DNA of 36,475 nt from positions 1 through 36,475 of the forward strand of contig PBYF01000115.1 of the NCBI GenBank assembly GCA_002729515.1, in the 5' to 3' direction. The notes under the pieces were generated by a model. That model was not told the origin of the DNA. It searched no databases and worked only from the letters and a program-made list of their open reading frames with translations. Source of the DNA: Deltaproteobacteria bacterium. GTDB lineage: Bacteria > Myxococcota_A > UBA9160 > SMWR01. Position numbers and translations under genes: made by a program. Positions 15,304-23,546 of the stretch are shown here, piece after piece (within the stretch, counting starts at the first letter, position 1; each line of letters starts with the position of its first letter).

Positions 15304-16050
15304 ATGAATATGGAGTATCGGGTTGAGGAGTTGGCCCAGGCAGCGGGGTTGCGCGTGGATACGCTCCGCTTCTACCAGGCGCGGAGCCTCCTGCCCGCAC
15401 CCGCGCGGCGAGGGCGCGTCGCGGTCTACGGCGATGCCCACCTCGAACGGCTTCGCCGCGTGCGGGAACTGCAGCGCGAGGGGTTCAAGCTGGCGCAGAT
15501 CGCGCGCATCCTCGCCGGCCCCGAGGCGGCAGACCGCGAACTGCTGCTGGCACTCGCCCGCGAGCGGGTGGGCGAGCGAACCCTCACGCGCGAGGAGTTG
15601 GCCGCGGAAGCCGGCGTGCCCGAGCCGCTGCTGCGCGCCGCCGAGTCGGCCGGCCTGCTGGAAGCGGTGGTCGTGGACGGCGAAGAGAGCTTCGGCGAGT
15701 CGGAGCTCGAAATGGCCCGGGCTGGGCTCGCCCTGCTCGAGTCGGGCTTTCCGCTCCAGAAGCTTCTGACTCACGCGATGGCTCACGCGGAGCACGTGCA
15801 GGAGATCTGCGACGCTGCGGTCGAACTCTTCGACGCCCACGTGCGCAGCAATACCGATGACGCGGAGGTGACGGAGATCTTCCAGGCCCTTCTCCCCAAG
15901 GTGACACGCCTGGTCGCGCTCCACTTCCAGCGCACACTGGTGAATCGGGCTCTCGATCGGCTGCGCGGCAAAGACGAGCACCGCGCCTTGCGCGCGGCAT
16001 TGGAAGCCACGGAAGGCGCGCACCTGGAAGTGGAGGTCGAGTGGCGCTAG
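15304..16050 (+). CDS. MerR-family regulator with a second HTH-like unit, head of the men operon
   Basis: A 248-aa transcription factor. Residues ~4-72 are a clear MerR winged helix: YRVEELAQAAGLRVDTLRFY, then a wing and LERLRRVRELQREGFKLAQI. Residues ~90-160 look like a degenerate repeat of the same unit (TREELAAEAGVPEPLLRAAE, then LEMARAGLALLESGFPLQKL), followed by a helical C-terminal region with no obvious Cys metal site. The start is ATG 15304 or ATG 15310. It overlaps menG by 10 bp and so shares a transcript with the whole menaquinone operon; control of that operon, and autoregulation through the dyads just upstream, is inferred. A link between MerR proteins and menaquinone synthesis is not something I recognise. 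The effector is unknown. Confidence 0.87.
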   Translation: MNMEYRVEELAQAAGLRVDTLRFYQARSLLPAPARRGRVAVYGDAHLERLRRVRELQREGFKLAQIARILAGPEAADRELLLALARERVGERTLTREELAAEAGVPEPLLRAAESAGLLEAVVVDGEESFGESELEMARAGLALLESGFPLQKLLTHAMAHAEHVQEICDAAVELFDAHVRSNTDDAEVTEIFQALLPKVTRLVALHFQRTLVNRALDRLRGKDEHRALRAALEATEGAHLEVEVEWR

Positions 16051-16742
16051 ACGCCCTGCCTTCCGGCACCGACAAGCGCGCCGCGGTGCGTGCGATGTTC
16101 GACCGCATCGCACCGCGCTACGACGGATTGAACCGGCTGCTCACGGCCGGGCTCGACCAGCGCTGGCGTCGCTTCGCCATCGACAGCGTTCGCGTTGGCA
16201 CCGGCGATGTCGTCCTGGACCTGGCCTGCGGAACCGGCGACCTCGCGGAGCAATGCGCCGCCCGAGGCGCACGGGTCGTCGGCGTCGATTTCGCCGGTGA
16301 GATGCTCCGCGGCGCTCGACGCCGCGCCGTGCGTGCGGACTTCCTCCAGGGGGACGCCGCCCGGCTGCCCCTGCGCGACGCAACCGCAACGGTCGCCGTG
16401 TGCGGCTTCGCTCTGCGCAACTTCGTGGAACTGCCGCCGGTCTTCACGGAACTCGAGCGAGTCCTCGCGCCGGGAGGACGCGTGGCGCTTCTCGAAGTGG
16501 ACCGTCCGCGTGCACGAGTGCTCCGCACCGGCCACTCCTTCTACTTCGACCGGGTGGTGCCCCTCATCGGCGGCCTCCTCTCCGATCGCTCCGCCTACGC
16601 CTACCTGCCCCGGTCGACCGTCTACCTGCCGCCGGGCGAAGAACTCTGCGCCCTGCTCGGGAAAGCGGGCTTCACGGCGGTGCAACGCCGCGAACTCCTG
16701 CTCGGCTCCGCCCAGATCCTGACGGGCGAGGTGCCGCGATGA
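16041..16742 (+). CDS. menG: Demethylmenaquinone methyltransferase (MenG/UbiE)
   Basis: A 233-aa SAM-dependent C-methyltransferase catalysing the last step of menaquinone synthesis (2-demethylmenaquinone to menaquinone). It may also act on ubiquinone precursors in species that have them. Motifs: FDRIAPRYDGLNRLLTAG at the N-terminus, the SAM loop LDLACGTGD, GDAARLPL, and FALRNF. The start is GTG at 16041 with GGAGG 4 nt upstream, inside the 3' end of merR. It overlaps menF by an ATGA. Its position in an operon containing only men genes favours the menaquinone role, so menG is used rather than ubiE. Confidence 0.94.
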   Translation: MALDALPSGTDKRAAVRAMFDRIAPRYDGLNRLLTAGLDQRWRRFAIDSVRVGTGDVVLDLACGTGDLAEQCAARGARVVGVDFAGEMLRGARRRAVRADFLQGDAARLPLRDATATVAVCGFALRNFVELPPVFTELERVLAPGGRVALLEVDRPRARVLRTGHSFYFDRVVPLIGGLLSDRSAYAYLPRSTVYLPPGEELCALLGKAGFTAVQRRELLLGSAQILTGEVPR

Positions 16743-18121
16743 GGGGCCACACGACGCGCTATCTGGCCGTGCCCGTGAAAGTCACCGACTCGGACCTGCT
16801 GCCGCAGCTCGCCCGCTACGGAACGGACCGCTTCTATTGGGAACGACCCTCTGAAGGTTTCGCCCTCCTGGCGCTCGGCTGCCGCGAGGCGATCGAGCCG
16901 CACGCGGCACAGCGCTTTCGCGCAGCCGACGCGGCGCTCCAGAACCTGACGGAGCGCGTCCAGGGCGTGGAGTCCGGGGCACCGCTCGTCACCGGCGGCT
17001 TCGCCTTCGCCCCGAGGCAACCCCGAGACGAGCATTGGTCGAACTTCCCGGCCGCGCGACTCGTCCTGCCGGAACTCTTGTGCCTGCGGCGCCGTGGGAT
17101 CAACCGGGCGCACGCCTTCTTGCCGTTGCGCCCCGGCGAGAGCGCAGAGCGGATCGAAGCGCGTCGCCTGGCGCTCGCGACAGCCTGGGAACGAAAACTC
17201 GCCGCACCGCTGCCGGACGCACCCGCGGCCGGGAAGACGGGCTTTCACGCGGACACCCCACTCACGCCGGATCACTTCGAACGAGCGGTGTCCGATGCGC
17301 TCCACGCCATCGCCTCCGGTGATCTCGAAAAGGTGGTGCTCGCGCGGAGGGCTCGCCTCCGCCGCGCCGAAGGCTTCGACGCCGTGGCGTGCCTCGACGC
17401 GCTGCGCCGCGCCTACCCCGCGAGTGCGTGCTTTGCTCAGGGCCGCGGTGACGCAGTCTTCCTGGGCGCCACGCCCGAGCGCCTGCTCCACGTCCAAGGC
17501 GAAGCGCTCGAGACGGGAGCTGTCGCGGGCTCTGCTCCGCGCGGGCGCGAGCCGGTGGAAGACGAACGCCTGGGACAGGAGCTGCTGGAGAGCAAGAAGG
17601 AGCAGGCGGAACACGCCGTAGTGGTTCGGGCAATTCGCGAAGCGCTCGATGGCACATGCGTCGAACTCGACGTGCCCGAGGCGCCGCGGCTCCTCCGGCT
17701 CGAGGGCATACAGCACCTGGAGACACCCGTCCGAGGCCGACTCGTGCCCGGCACGCGGCTCCTGGAACTGGCCGCACGAATGCACCCCACTCCGGCGGTG
17801 GGCGGAATGCCGAGTTCGGCGGCGCTCGCGTGGATCGATGCCCATGAATCGCTCGACCGCGGCTGGTACGCGGGCTGCATCGGTCATCTCGATGCTGCCG
17901 GCGGCGGAGAGCTATGCGTCGCGCTGCGCTCCGCTCTGCTTCGCGGATCGGACGCGCACCTGTTCGCGGGAGCCGGCCTCGTCGAAGGATCGAACCCGGT
18001 GGCCGAGCTGCGTGAAACTCGCCTCAAGCTGCGCGCCCTGCTCGACCCGATTGCGGTGGCCGAGCTGCGTGAAACTCGCCTCAAGCTGCGCGCCCTGCTC
18101 GACCCGATTGCGGAACTCTGA
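16739..18121 (+). CDS. menF: Isochorismate synthase MenF
   Basis: A 460-aa chorismate-utilising enzyme that isomerises chorismate to isochorismate, the entry step to menaquinone. Conserved features: SGDLEKVVLARR with catalytic-base K198, GATPERLL, LETGAVAGSAPRG with a Mg-binding Glu, HPTPAVGGMP, and the C-terminal RGWYAGCIGHLDAAGGG. The N-terminal ~150 residues are the usual variable domain. The ATG at 16739 forms an ATGA overlap with menG. The C-terminus carries an exact in-frame 57-bp duplication (19 residues beginning VAELRETRLKLRALLDP), so the final helix is present twice. The active site is untouched, so activity is expected. Confidence 0.94.
   Translation: MRGHTTRYLAVPVKVTDSDLLPQLARYGTDRFYWERPSEGFALLALGCREAIEPHAAQRFRAADAALQNLTERVQGVESGAPLVTGGFAFAPRQPRDEHWSNFPAARLVLPELLCLRRRGINRAHAFLPLRPGESAERIEARRLALATAWERKLAAPLPDAPAAGKTGFHADTPLTPDHFERAVSDALHAIASGDLEKVVLARRARLRRAEGFDAVACLDALRRAYPASACFAQGRGDAVFLGATPERLLHVQGEALETGAVAGSAPRGREPVEDERLGQELLESKKEQAEHAVVVRAIREALDGTCVELDVPEAPRLLRLEGIQHLETPVRGRLVPGTRLLELAARMHPTPAVGGMPSSAALAWIDAHESLDRGWYAGCIGHLDAAGGGELCVALRSALLRGSDAHLFAGAGLVEGSNPVAELRETRLKLRALLDPIAVAELRETRLKLRALLDPIAEL
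17997..18110. repeat. 57-bp perfect in-frame tandem duplication at the 3' end of menF
   Basis: The two identical copies are 17997-18053 and 18054-18110. The unit equals 19 codons and repeats the C-terminal helix of MenF without shifting the frame; three codons (Glu, Leu, stop) follow it. Absolute nucleotide identity means it is either very recent or an assembly error. Confidence 0.95.
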
Positions 18122-18123
18122 GC

Positions 18124-19869
18124 GTGTCCACGAACCAGGATTTCGCGAGCACGCTCTTTGCGGAACTCGTGCGCTCGGGTGTACGCCACGCTTGTGTCTG
18201 CCCCGGCTCGCGTTCGACACCGCTCACCGCCGCCGCGGTCTCCCAGACGGAGCTGCGCTGCTGGTCGCACGTGGACGAGCGCGCCGCGGCATTTTTCGCC
18301 CTGGGTCTCGCCCGAGCGAGCCGCGCGCCCGTCGCCTTGATCTGCACCTCCGGAACCGCCGCCGCAAACTTTCATCCCGCAGTGGTCGAGGCCCACCACG
18401 CGCGGGTGCCGCTCGTGGTCCTCACCGCCGACCGGCCGCCGGAGCTCCGGGACTGGGGAGCCGGGCAGACGATCGACCAGCTCGGCCTGTACGGAAGCTC
18501 CGTGCGCTGGTTCGTCGAAGCTCCGGTCCCCATTCCGGGCGACGCGTGCCTGCGCCACGCCCGCGCACTCGGGGCCCGAGCCGTGGCAATGGCGCTCGGC
18601 CGCCCGGCGGGTCCGGTGCACCTGAACCTGCCGTTTCGCGAGCCGCTCGCGCCCGACACCCCGGTGGAGAAGGTTCTCGACGAGACTCCCGTCGTCGAGC
18701 GTTGGACCCCGACCGCCGAAGCCGGCCTGGCCCCCGATGCAGTCGACGCAATCGCCAGCGCACTGCGCGGCTGGGAACGAGGCATCGTGGCCTGCGGGCC
18801 GCTCGATGCTCGGGACGACGAGGTCCGCGCGATCGCGCGCCTGGCGCAGACGCTCGGCTGGCCGCTCCTCGCCGAACCGACGTCGCAGCTGCGCTGCGGT
18901 CCGGCTAGCGCCAGCGCCCCGGTCGTCGCGACCGCCGACCTGTTGCTGCGTGACCCGACCTTCGCCGAATGCTTCGCGCCCGAATGCGTGCTGCGCTTCG
19001 GCGATGCGCCGACGAGCAAATCCTTTCGTCTCTGGCTCGAACGCACCCGGCCAGCGCGCGTTCTGCACGTAGACCCGGACGGCGTGTGGCACGACCCGAG
19101 CCACCTGGCGTCGGACGTGCTGCGCTGCGAGCCACGCGCACTCTGCGAAGCCCTGCTGGAACGTCTCGAACCTCCGGCCCAGCCCTCGGCATGGCTCCGA
19201 GATTTTCTGGCGGCGGATCGCGCCGCAACCGCGGCCCTGGACGCCGAACTCCCGGGCGACCCCATGCTCCACGGCCCAGGCGTCGTGCGCGAACTGGCGG
19301 GGGCACTCCCGGACGGCGCTCAACTCTACGTCTCGAACAGTCTCGCGGTGCGCGACATCGATGCCTACCTTCCGGCCTCGGAGCGTGCACTCCGAGTACT
19401 CTGCAATCGCGGCGCCAATGGCATCGATGGCATTCTGTCGAGCGCGCTCGGAGCGGCTGCGGCAGAAGAGACGGCGCATACGGTCCTGCTGACCGGAGAC
19501 CTCGCCTTCCTGCACGATGCCGGAGGGCTGCTCGCCGCTCACCGACACCGGCTCCGGGCCACCATCGTCGTCCTCGACGACGACGGCGGCGCGATCTTCT
19601 CGCTGCTACCCATCGCGACTCACGGCGAAGCGGTGGGCTTCGAAGAGCACTTTCGCGCCCGCCACGGACTGGATCTCGCAGGTGTGGCCCGGGCGTACGG
19701 TGCCCACGTCACGAAGGTCTCTTCCAGCCCACACCTGTCCGCGGCCCTCAAAGAGGCGTTTGCGATGCCGGGGCTCTCGGTAGTGCACGTCCCGGTCGAC
19801 GCGGAGCGCGCCATGAAACGCCGCCGCGAAATCGAGGCGCAGGTCGCACAAGCATTGGTGACGCGGTGA
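18124..19869 (+). CDS. menD: SEPHCHC synthase MenD
   Basis: A 581-aa thiamine-diphosphate enzyme joining isochorismate and 2-oxoglutarate to give 2-succinyl-5-enolpyruvyl-6-hydroxy-3-cyclohexene-1-carboxylate. Typical MenD blocks occur in order: CPGSRSTPL near residue 26, HVDERAAAFFALGLA with the catalytic Glu of the Pyr domain, CTSGTAAANFHPAVVEA, LTADRPPELRDWGAGQTIDQ, and in the PP domain NRGANGIDGILSSALGAA and GDLAFLHDAGG. Length is normal. The start is GTG, 2 nt after the menF stop, and the end overlaps menH by GTGA. Confidence 0.97.
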   Translation: MSTNQDFASTLFAELVRSGVRHACVCPGSRSTPLTAAAVSQTELRCWSHVDERAAAFFALGLARASRAPVALICTSGTAAANFHPAVVEAHHARVPLVVLTADRPPELRDWGAGQTIDQLGLYGSSVRWFVEAPVPIPGDACLRHARALGARAVAMALGRPAGPVHLNLPFREPLAPDTPVEKVLDETPVVERWTPTAEAGLAPDAVDAIASALRGWERGIVACGPLDARDDEVRAIARLAQTLGWPLLAEPTSQLRCGPASASAPVVATADLLLRDPTFAECFAPECVLRFGDAPTSKSFRLWLERTRPARVLHVDPDGVWHDPSHLASDVLRCEPRALCEALLERLEPPAQPSAWLRDFLAADRAATAALDAELPGDPMLHGPGVVRELAGALPDGAQLYVSNSLAVRDIDAYLPASERALRVLCNRGANGIDGILSSALGAAAAEETAHTVLLTGDLAFLHDAGGLLAAHRHRLRATIVVLDDDGGAIFSLLPIATHGEAVGFEEHFRARHGLDLAGVARAYGAHVTKVSSSPHLSAALKEAFAMPGLSVVHVPVDAERAMKRRREIEAQVAQALVTR

Positions 19870-20717
19870 CGATCGCACTGCACGCGAAAGTCGAGGGCGT
19901 CGGGGCGCCTGTGGTCGTGCTGCACGGCTTCACGGGTTCGAGCGAGAGCATGAGCGGACTCGTCACCGGACTGCGAGATCGCTGGCGGGTCATGAGTCTC
20001 GACCTCATTGGGCACGGCGCAAGCCCCGCGCCGCGGGACACCGCGCATTACACGATGGAGCGCTGCGTAGACCAGGTCGCCGCGACGCTCGACCGCCTCG
20101 ACACCGGCCCCGCCCACGTGATCGGATATTCGATGGGGGGGCGATCGGCTCTGGCCCTGGCTGCCTGGCGCCCCGAATCGGTGCGCTCGGCAATTCTCGT
20201 GGGTGCAAGCGCGGGATTGGCGAGTGCTGACGCCCGGGCCGATCGGCGCCGCACCGACGAGGCGCTGGCCGACCGCATCGAACGCGAGGGATTGGAGGCA
20301 TTCGTCGACCACTGGATGGACCAGCCGCTGTTCGCAACACAGCGCCGTCTGGGTACAGAGAGCCTGGCCCGATCCCGGGCCCAGCGGCTCAACAACCGGC
20401 CCCACGGCCTGGCAAACTCGCTGCGCAGCATGGGCACCGGCGCTCAGCCGCCGCTCCACGGCGCAATCGGTGACATACGCGTACCGGTGCGCATCGTCGT
20501 GGGCGAACGCGACAGGAAATTTGGGGCAATTGCCAATGAGCTGGCCGCGTTGCTGCCGTCCGCATCCGTGAAGACGATCCCCGGTGCCGGACACGCGTGC
20601 CACCTCGAAGCTCCCGACTCGTTTCTTCGCACCGCGCGCGACTTCCTCGAAGATGTCGATCGCCGCACCGCGATGCCGGACCCCAAGACTCCCATGCATG
20701 CAGGAGCCCACTCATGA
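19866..20717 (+). CDS. menH: SHCHC synthase MenH (alpha/beta hydrolase)
   Basis: A 283-aa alpha/beta-hydrolase-fold lyase that eliminates pyruvate from the MenD product to give SHCHC. The triad is visible: S89 in [15 protein letters not shown]216 in VGERDRKFG and H243 in [21 protein letters not shown] (18-29) supplies the oxyanion loop. The GTG at 19866 overlaps the menD stop as GTGA; a far longer open frame upstream is antisense noise. Placement between menD and menB supports the MenH identity over a generic hydrolase. The end overlaps menB by ATGA. Confidence 0.93.
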   Translation: MTIALHAKVEGVGAPVVVLHGFTGSSESMSGLVTGLRDRWRVMSLDLIGHGASPAPRDTAHYTMERCVDQVAATLDRLDTGPAHVIGYSMGGRSALALAAWRPESVRSAILVGASAGLASADARADRRRTDEALADRIEREGLEAFVDHWMDQPLFATQRRLGTESLARSRAQRLNNRPHGLANSLRSMGTGAQPPLHGAIGDIRVPVRIVVGERDRKFGAIANELAALLPSASVKTIPGAGHACHLEAPDSFLRTARDFLEDVDRRTAMPDPKTPMHAGAHS

Positions 20718-21538
20718 CTGCCGTTGATTGGAAGACCGTGAAGAGCTACGACGACATCCGCTACGAGAAGAGCGCTGACGGGATCGCGAAAATCTCGATC
20801 TGCCGACCCGAGGTCCGAAACGCCTTCCGGCCGCGGACACTCTTCGAACTGATCGATGCCTTCTCCCGGGCCCGCGAGGACGCGAAGATCGGCGTGATCC
20901 TCTTCACCGGCGATGGGCCGGATGCCTTCTGTGCGGGTGGTGACCAAAAGGTGCGCGGAGACGCGGGCTATGTGGACGACGAAGGGATTCCGCGGCTCAA
21001 CGCGCTGGATCTGCAGCGGGTGATCCGCAGTCTTCCCAAACCCATCGTGGCGCTCGTCTCCGGGTACGCCATTGGAGGCGGTCACGTGCTGCACTTGATC
21101 TGCGATCTCACCATCGCAGCGGACAACGCCCGCTTCGGACAGACCGGACCGAAGGTGGGATCGTTCGACGCCGGGTTTGGCGCCTCCTACATGGCGCGCG
21201 TCGTCGGCCAGAAGAAGGCTCGGGAAATCTGGTACCTCTGCCGCCAGTACGGCGCCCAGGAGGCGCTGGACATGGGCCTGGTGAACGCCGTCGTTCCCGT
21301 GGAAGAACTCGAGGCAACGGGCGTGGCCTGGGCGCGCGAGATGCTGCAGCACAGCCCGCTGGCCATCCGATGTCTCAAGGCGGCCTTCAACGCAGATTGT
21401 GACGGGCAGGCCGGGATCCAGGAGCTCGCGGGCAACGCAACGCTCCTCTTCTACATGACGGAAGAGGCGCAGGAAGGGCGCGATGCCTTCGTCGAAAAAC
21501 GCAAACCCGACTTCGACCGCTTTCCGTGGCGGCCCTAG
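20714..21538 (+). CDS. menB: 1,4-dihydroxy-2-naphthoyl-CoA synthase MenB
   Basis: A 274-aa crotonase-fold enzyme closing the naphthoquinone ring by Dieckmann-type condensation of o-succinylbenzoyl-CoA. Motifs: [10 protein letters not shown] (oxyanion loop), [53 protein letters not shown], and the C-terminal [13 protein letters not shown] that reaches the neighbouring subunit. Gly in [10 protein letters not shown], where mycobacterial MenB has Asp, marks the bicarbonate-dependent type I class as in E. coli. ATGA overlap with menH; the last codons overlap menA by 13 bp. Confidence 0.97.
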   Translation: MTAVDWKTVKSYDDIRYEKSADGIAKISICRPEVRNAFRPRTLFELIDAFSRAREDAKIGVILFTGDGPDAFCAGGDQKVRGDAGYVDDEGIPRLNALDLQRVIRSLPKPIVALVSGYAIGGGHVLHLICDLTIAADNARFGQTGPKVGSFDAGFGASYMARVVGQKKAREIWYLCRQYGAQEALDMGLVNAVVPVEELEATGVAWAREMLQHSPLAIRCLKAAFNADCDGQAGIQELAGNATLLFYMTEEAQEGRDAFVEKRKPDFDRFPWRP

Positions 21539-22431
21539 ACACGAGTCCGCCCGCACCCGGCCCGGCCCGGCGCTGGGTTCTGGCCGCACGCCTGCGCACG
21601 CTGCCATTGGCCGTGGCGCCCGTCGTGGTGGGCACTGCGCTGGCGGCCGCACACGGTCGCGCCGCAGCGCTCCCGGCCCTGGCGGCAGCGCTCGGCGCAC
21701 TCCTGCTCCAGGTCGGCGCGAATCTCGCAAACGACGTCTTCGACTTCGAGAAGGGTGCGGACACGGACTCGCGCCTCGGACCGCCGCGTGTCACCCAGCT
21801 CGGCTGGCTCTCGGCGGCTGCGGTGCGCCGGGGCGCCGCCGTCGTCTTCGGAACAGCGCTTCTCCCCGGGGTCTACCTCGCCTGGGTAGGCAGCTGGCCC
21901 ATCGTCGCCGTCGGCGTGGCCTCCATTGCCGCGGGCCTGGCCTACACCGGCGGACCGTACCCGCTTGGCTACCACGGCCTCGGCGACGCGGCGGTATTCC
22001 TCTTCTTCGGTGTGGTCGCCGTATGCGGCAGCTACTGGGTGCAGGCCCAGGCCCTGCCGGTGGAGGTGATCGCCACGTCGTGTCTGCTCGGCGCGCTCGC
22101 CACCGTTCCACTCGCGGTGAACAACCTGCGGGACGTCGCAACGGACGCGCCGGCTGGAAAACGAACCCTCGCGGTGCGCCTCGGTCCGCGCGGCGCACGC
22201 GCAGAGATTTTCCTGCTTCTGGCCGCGGCCTACGCAGGCTGTGCACTCCTTCCAGGGATCGCGATCGCTCCCCCCGCAGCGCTCCTCCCCCTGGCATCGC
22301 TGCCGCTCGCCCTGCGTTTCGTGCGCCGCGTGCGCCGCGCCGAAGGGGCGGCGTTAAACCCCCTGGTCGCCGAAAGCGCGCAGCTCGCGCTGGTCTTCGC
22401 GCTGCTCCTCGCCGCGGGTTGGCTCGCGTGA
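21526..22431 (+). CDS. menA: 1,4-dihydroxy-2-naphthoate polyprenyltransferase MenA
   Basis: A 301-aa UbiA-superfamily integral membrane prenyltransferase that attaches the polyprenyl tail to DHNA, giving demethylmenaquinone. It has eight to nine hydrophobic helices. The first Asp-rich motif is N66-x3-D70-x2-D73 with D79 ([14 protein letters not shown]); the second is [20 protein letters not shown]. The start is GTG at 21526 within the menB end. It is placed directly before menC with a GTGA overlap. Membrane location contrasts with the soluble enzymes around it. Confidence 0.94.
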   Translation: MAALDTSPPAPGPARRWVLAARLRTLPLAVAPVVVGTALAAAHGRAAALPALAAALGALLLQVGANLANDVFDFEKGADTDSRLGPPRVTQLGWLSAAAVRRGAAVVFGTALLPGVYLAWVGSWPIVAVGVASIAAGLAYTGGPYPLGYHGLGDAAVFLFFGVVAVCGSYWVQAQALPVEVIATSCLLGALATVPLAVNNLRDVATDAPAGKRTLAVRLGPRGARAEIFLLLAAAYAGCALLPGIAIAPPAALLPLASLPLALRFVRRVRRAEGAALNPLVAESAQLALVFALLLAAGWLA

Positions 22432-23546
22432 AGCTCCGGGCCGCCCGCTTGACGCAGATCGCGGTGCCCCTGCGCGCGCCGCTCGCCACAGCGCACGGAC
22501 GCATCCACACCCGGGAAGGAGTACTTCTCGAACTGGAGGCCCACGGCGGCGCGCGGGGATTTGGTGAAGCGCTGCCCCTCGCCGGCTTCGATCTCGAAAG
22601 CCCGACGCACGCGCGGGCAGCGCTGGCGGACGCGGCACGGCAGCTCGTAGGCAGCGAAATCGACTCGGCCGATGCGGGCCTCGGGGCCGCGGCACGGGAT
22701 CTCGCCCGAGCCCCGGCCGCGCGCGCCGCACTCGACGCCGCGTTGCGCGACCTGGAGGCACGGGAAATCGGCACATCCCTCGCCGCTTCGCTCGGTGCCA
22801 ACGCCCGGGCACGCGTTCCGACCGCCCTTCTCCTGGGTGCGGAACACGCGGACGGTGCCGCCGCGGAGGCGCGCCGAGCCGTCGCCGCGGGCTTTCGAGT
22901 CCTCAAGCTCAAACTCGGCACGAACGCGTTCGATGCAGATCGCGCGCGCGTCGCGGCGGTGCGGGAAGCGATCGGAAACGAAGTGGCACTGCGGGTCGAT
23001 GCAAATGGCGCCTGGAGCGAAGCCACGGCCGCCGCACACCTCGAAGCGCTCGCCAGCCTCGATGTGGAACTCGTCGAGCAGCCGCTCGCGAGCGAGGCGC
23101 TCGAAGCCCTGGCACGTCTGCGCCGGGCCAGCCCGGTTCCGCTCGCCGCCGATGAGTCCGTGCGGGACGTGGCGAGTGCCGAGCGGGTACTGCGTTTCGA
23201 GGCCGCAGACGTTCTCGTGGTGAAGCCCGCCGCGGTGGGAGGCCTGGGCAGCGCGCTCTCGATCGCCCGGCGGGCCCGCGAAGCGCAAGTTGAGGTGCTG
23301 GTCACAACCTTTCTCGACACGGCGATCGGCCGGGCCGGCGCGCTCCACCTGGCGGCCGCACTTCCACCGGGGCGCCACGCCGCAGGCCTGGCCACGGGTT
23401 CGCTCCTTGCCGACGACCTCGCGCCCGGCCCCGTTCCCAAAAGCGGTGCAATCGCCCTGCCCTCGGACAACGGACTCGGATTTTCGCCCGACCCGGCTGC
23501 GCTCACTCGGCTCACCCGGGGAGAAACCCTCGAGGTATGCGCGTGA
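22428..23546 (+). CDS. menC: o-Succinylbenzoate synthase MenC
   Basis: A 372-aa enolase-superfamily enzyme dehydrating SHCHC to o-succinylbenzoate. All catalytic residues are visible: K160 and K162 (LKLKLGT), metal ligands D191 (RVDANGAW), E217 (VEQPL) and D242 (ADESV), and the second base K266 (VVKPA). The barrel belongs to the MLE subgroup. The GTG at 22428 overlaps menA as GTGA; a longer upstream frame (from 21483) is out-of-frame noise over menA. The end overlaps menE by 10 bp. Racemase activity in this subgroup is possible, but the operon fixes the role as MenC. Confidence 0.94.
   Translation: MKLRAARLTQIAVPLRAPLATAHGRIHTREGVLLELEAHGGARGFGEALPLAGFDLESPTHARAALADAARQLVGSEIDSADAGLGAAARDLARAPAARAALDAALRDLEAREIGTSLAASLGANARARVPTALLLGAEHADGAAAEARRAVAAGFRVLKLKLGTNAFDADRARVAAVREAIGNEVALRVDANGAWSEATAAAHLEALASLDVELVEQPLASEALEALARLRRASPVPLAADESVRDVASAERVLRFEAADVLVVKPAAVGGLGSALSIARRAREAQVEVLVTTFLDTAIGRAGALHLAAALPPGRHAAGLATGSLLADDLAPGPVPKSGAIALPSDNGLGFSPDPAALTRLTRGETLEVCA

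Noticed and set aside
17884-19548. A 554-aa minus-strand open frame antisense to menF/menD
   Set aside because: MenD and MenF motifs on the plus strand account for this DNA. The antisense product is low in complexity.
21483-22427. Upstream extension of the menC frame over menA
   Set aside because: It is out of frame with menA, rich in Arg/Gly/Pro, and menA has clear prenyltransferase motifs. MenC similarity begins at 22428.
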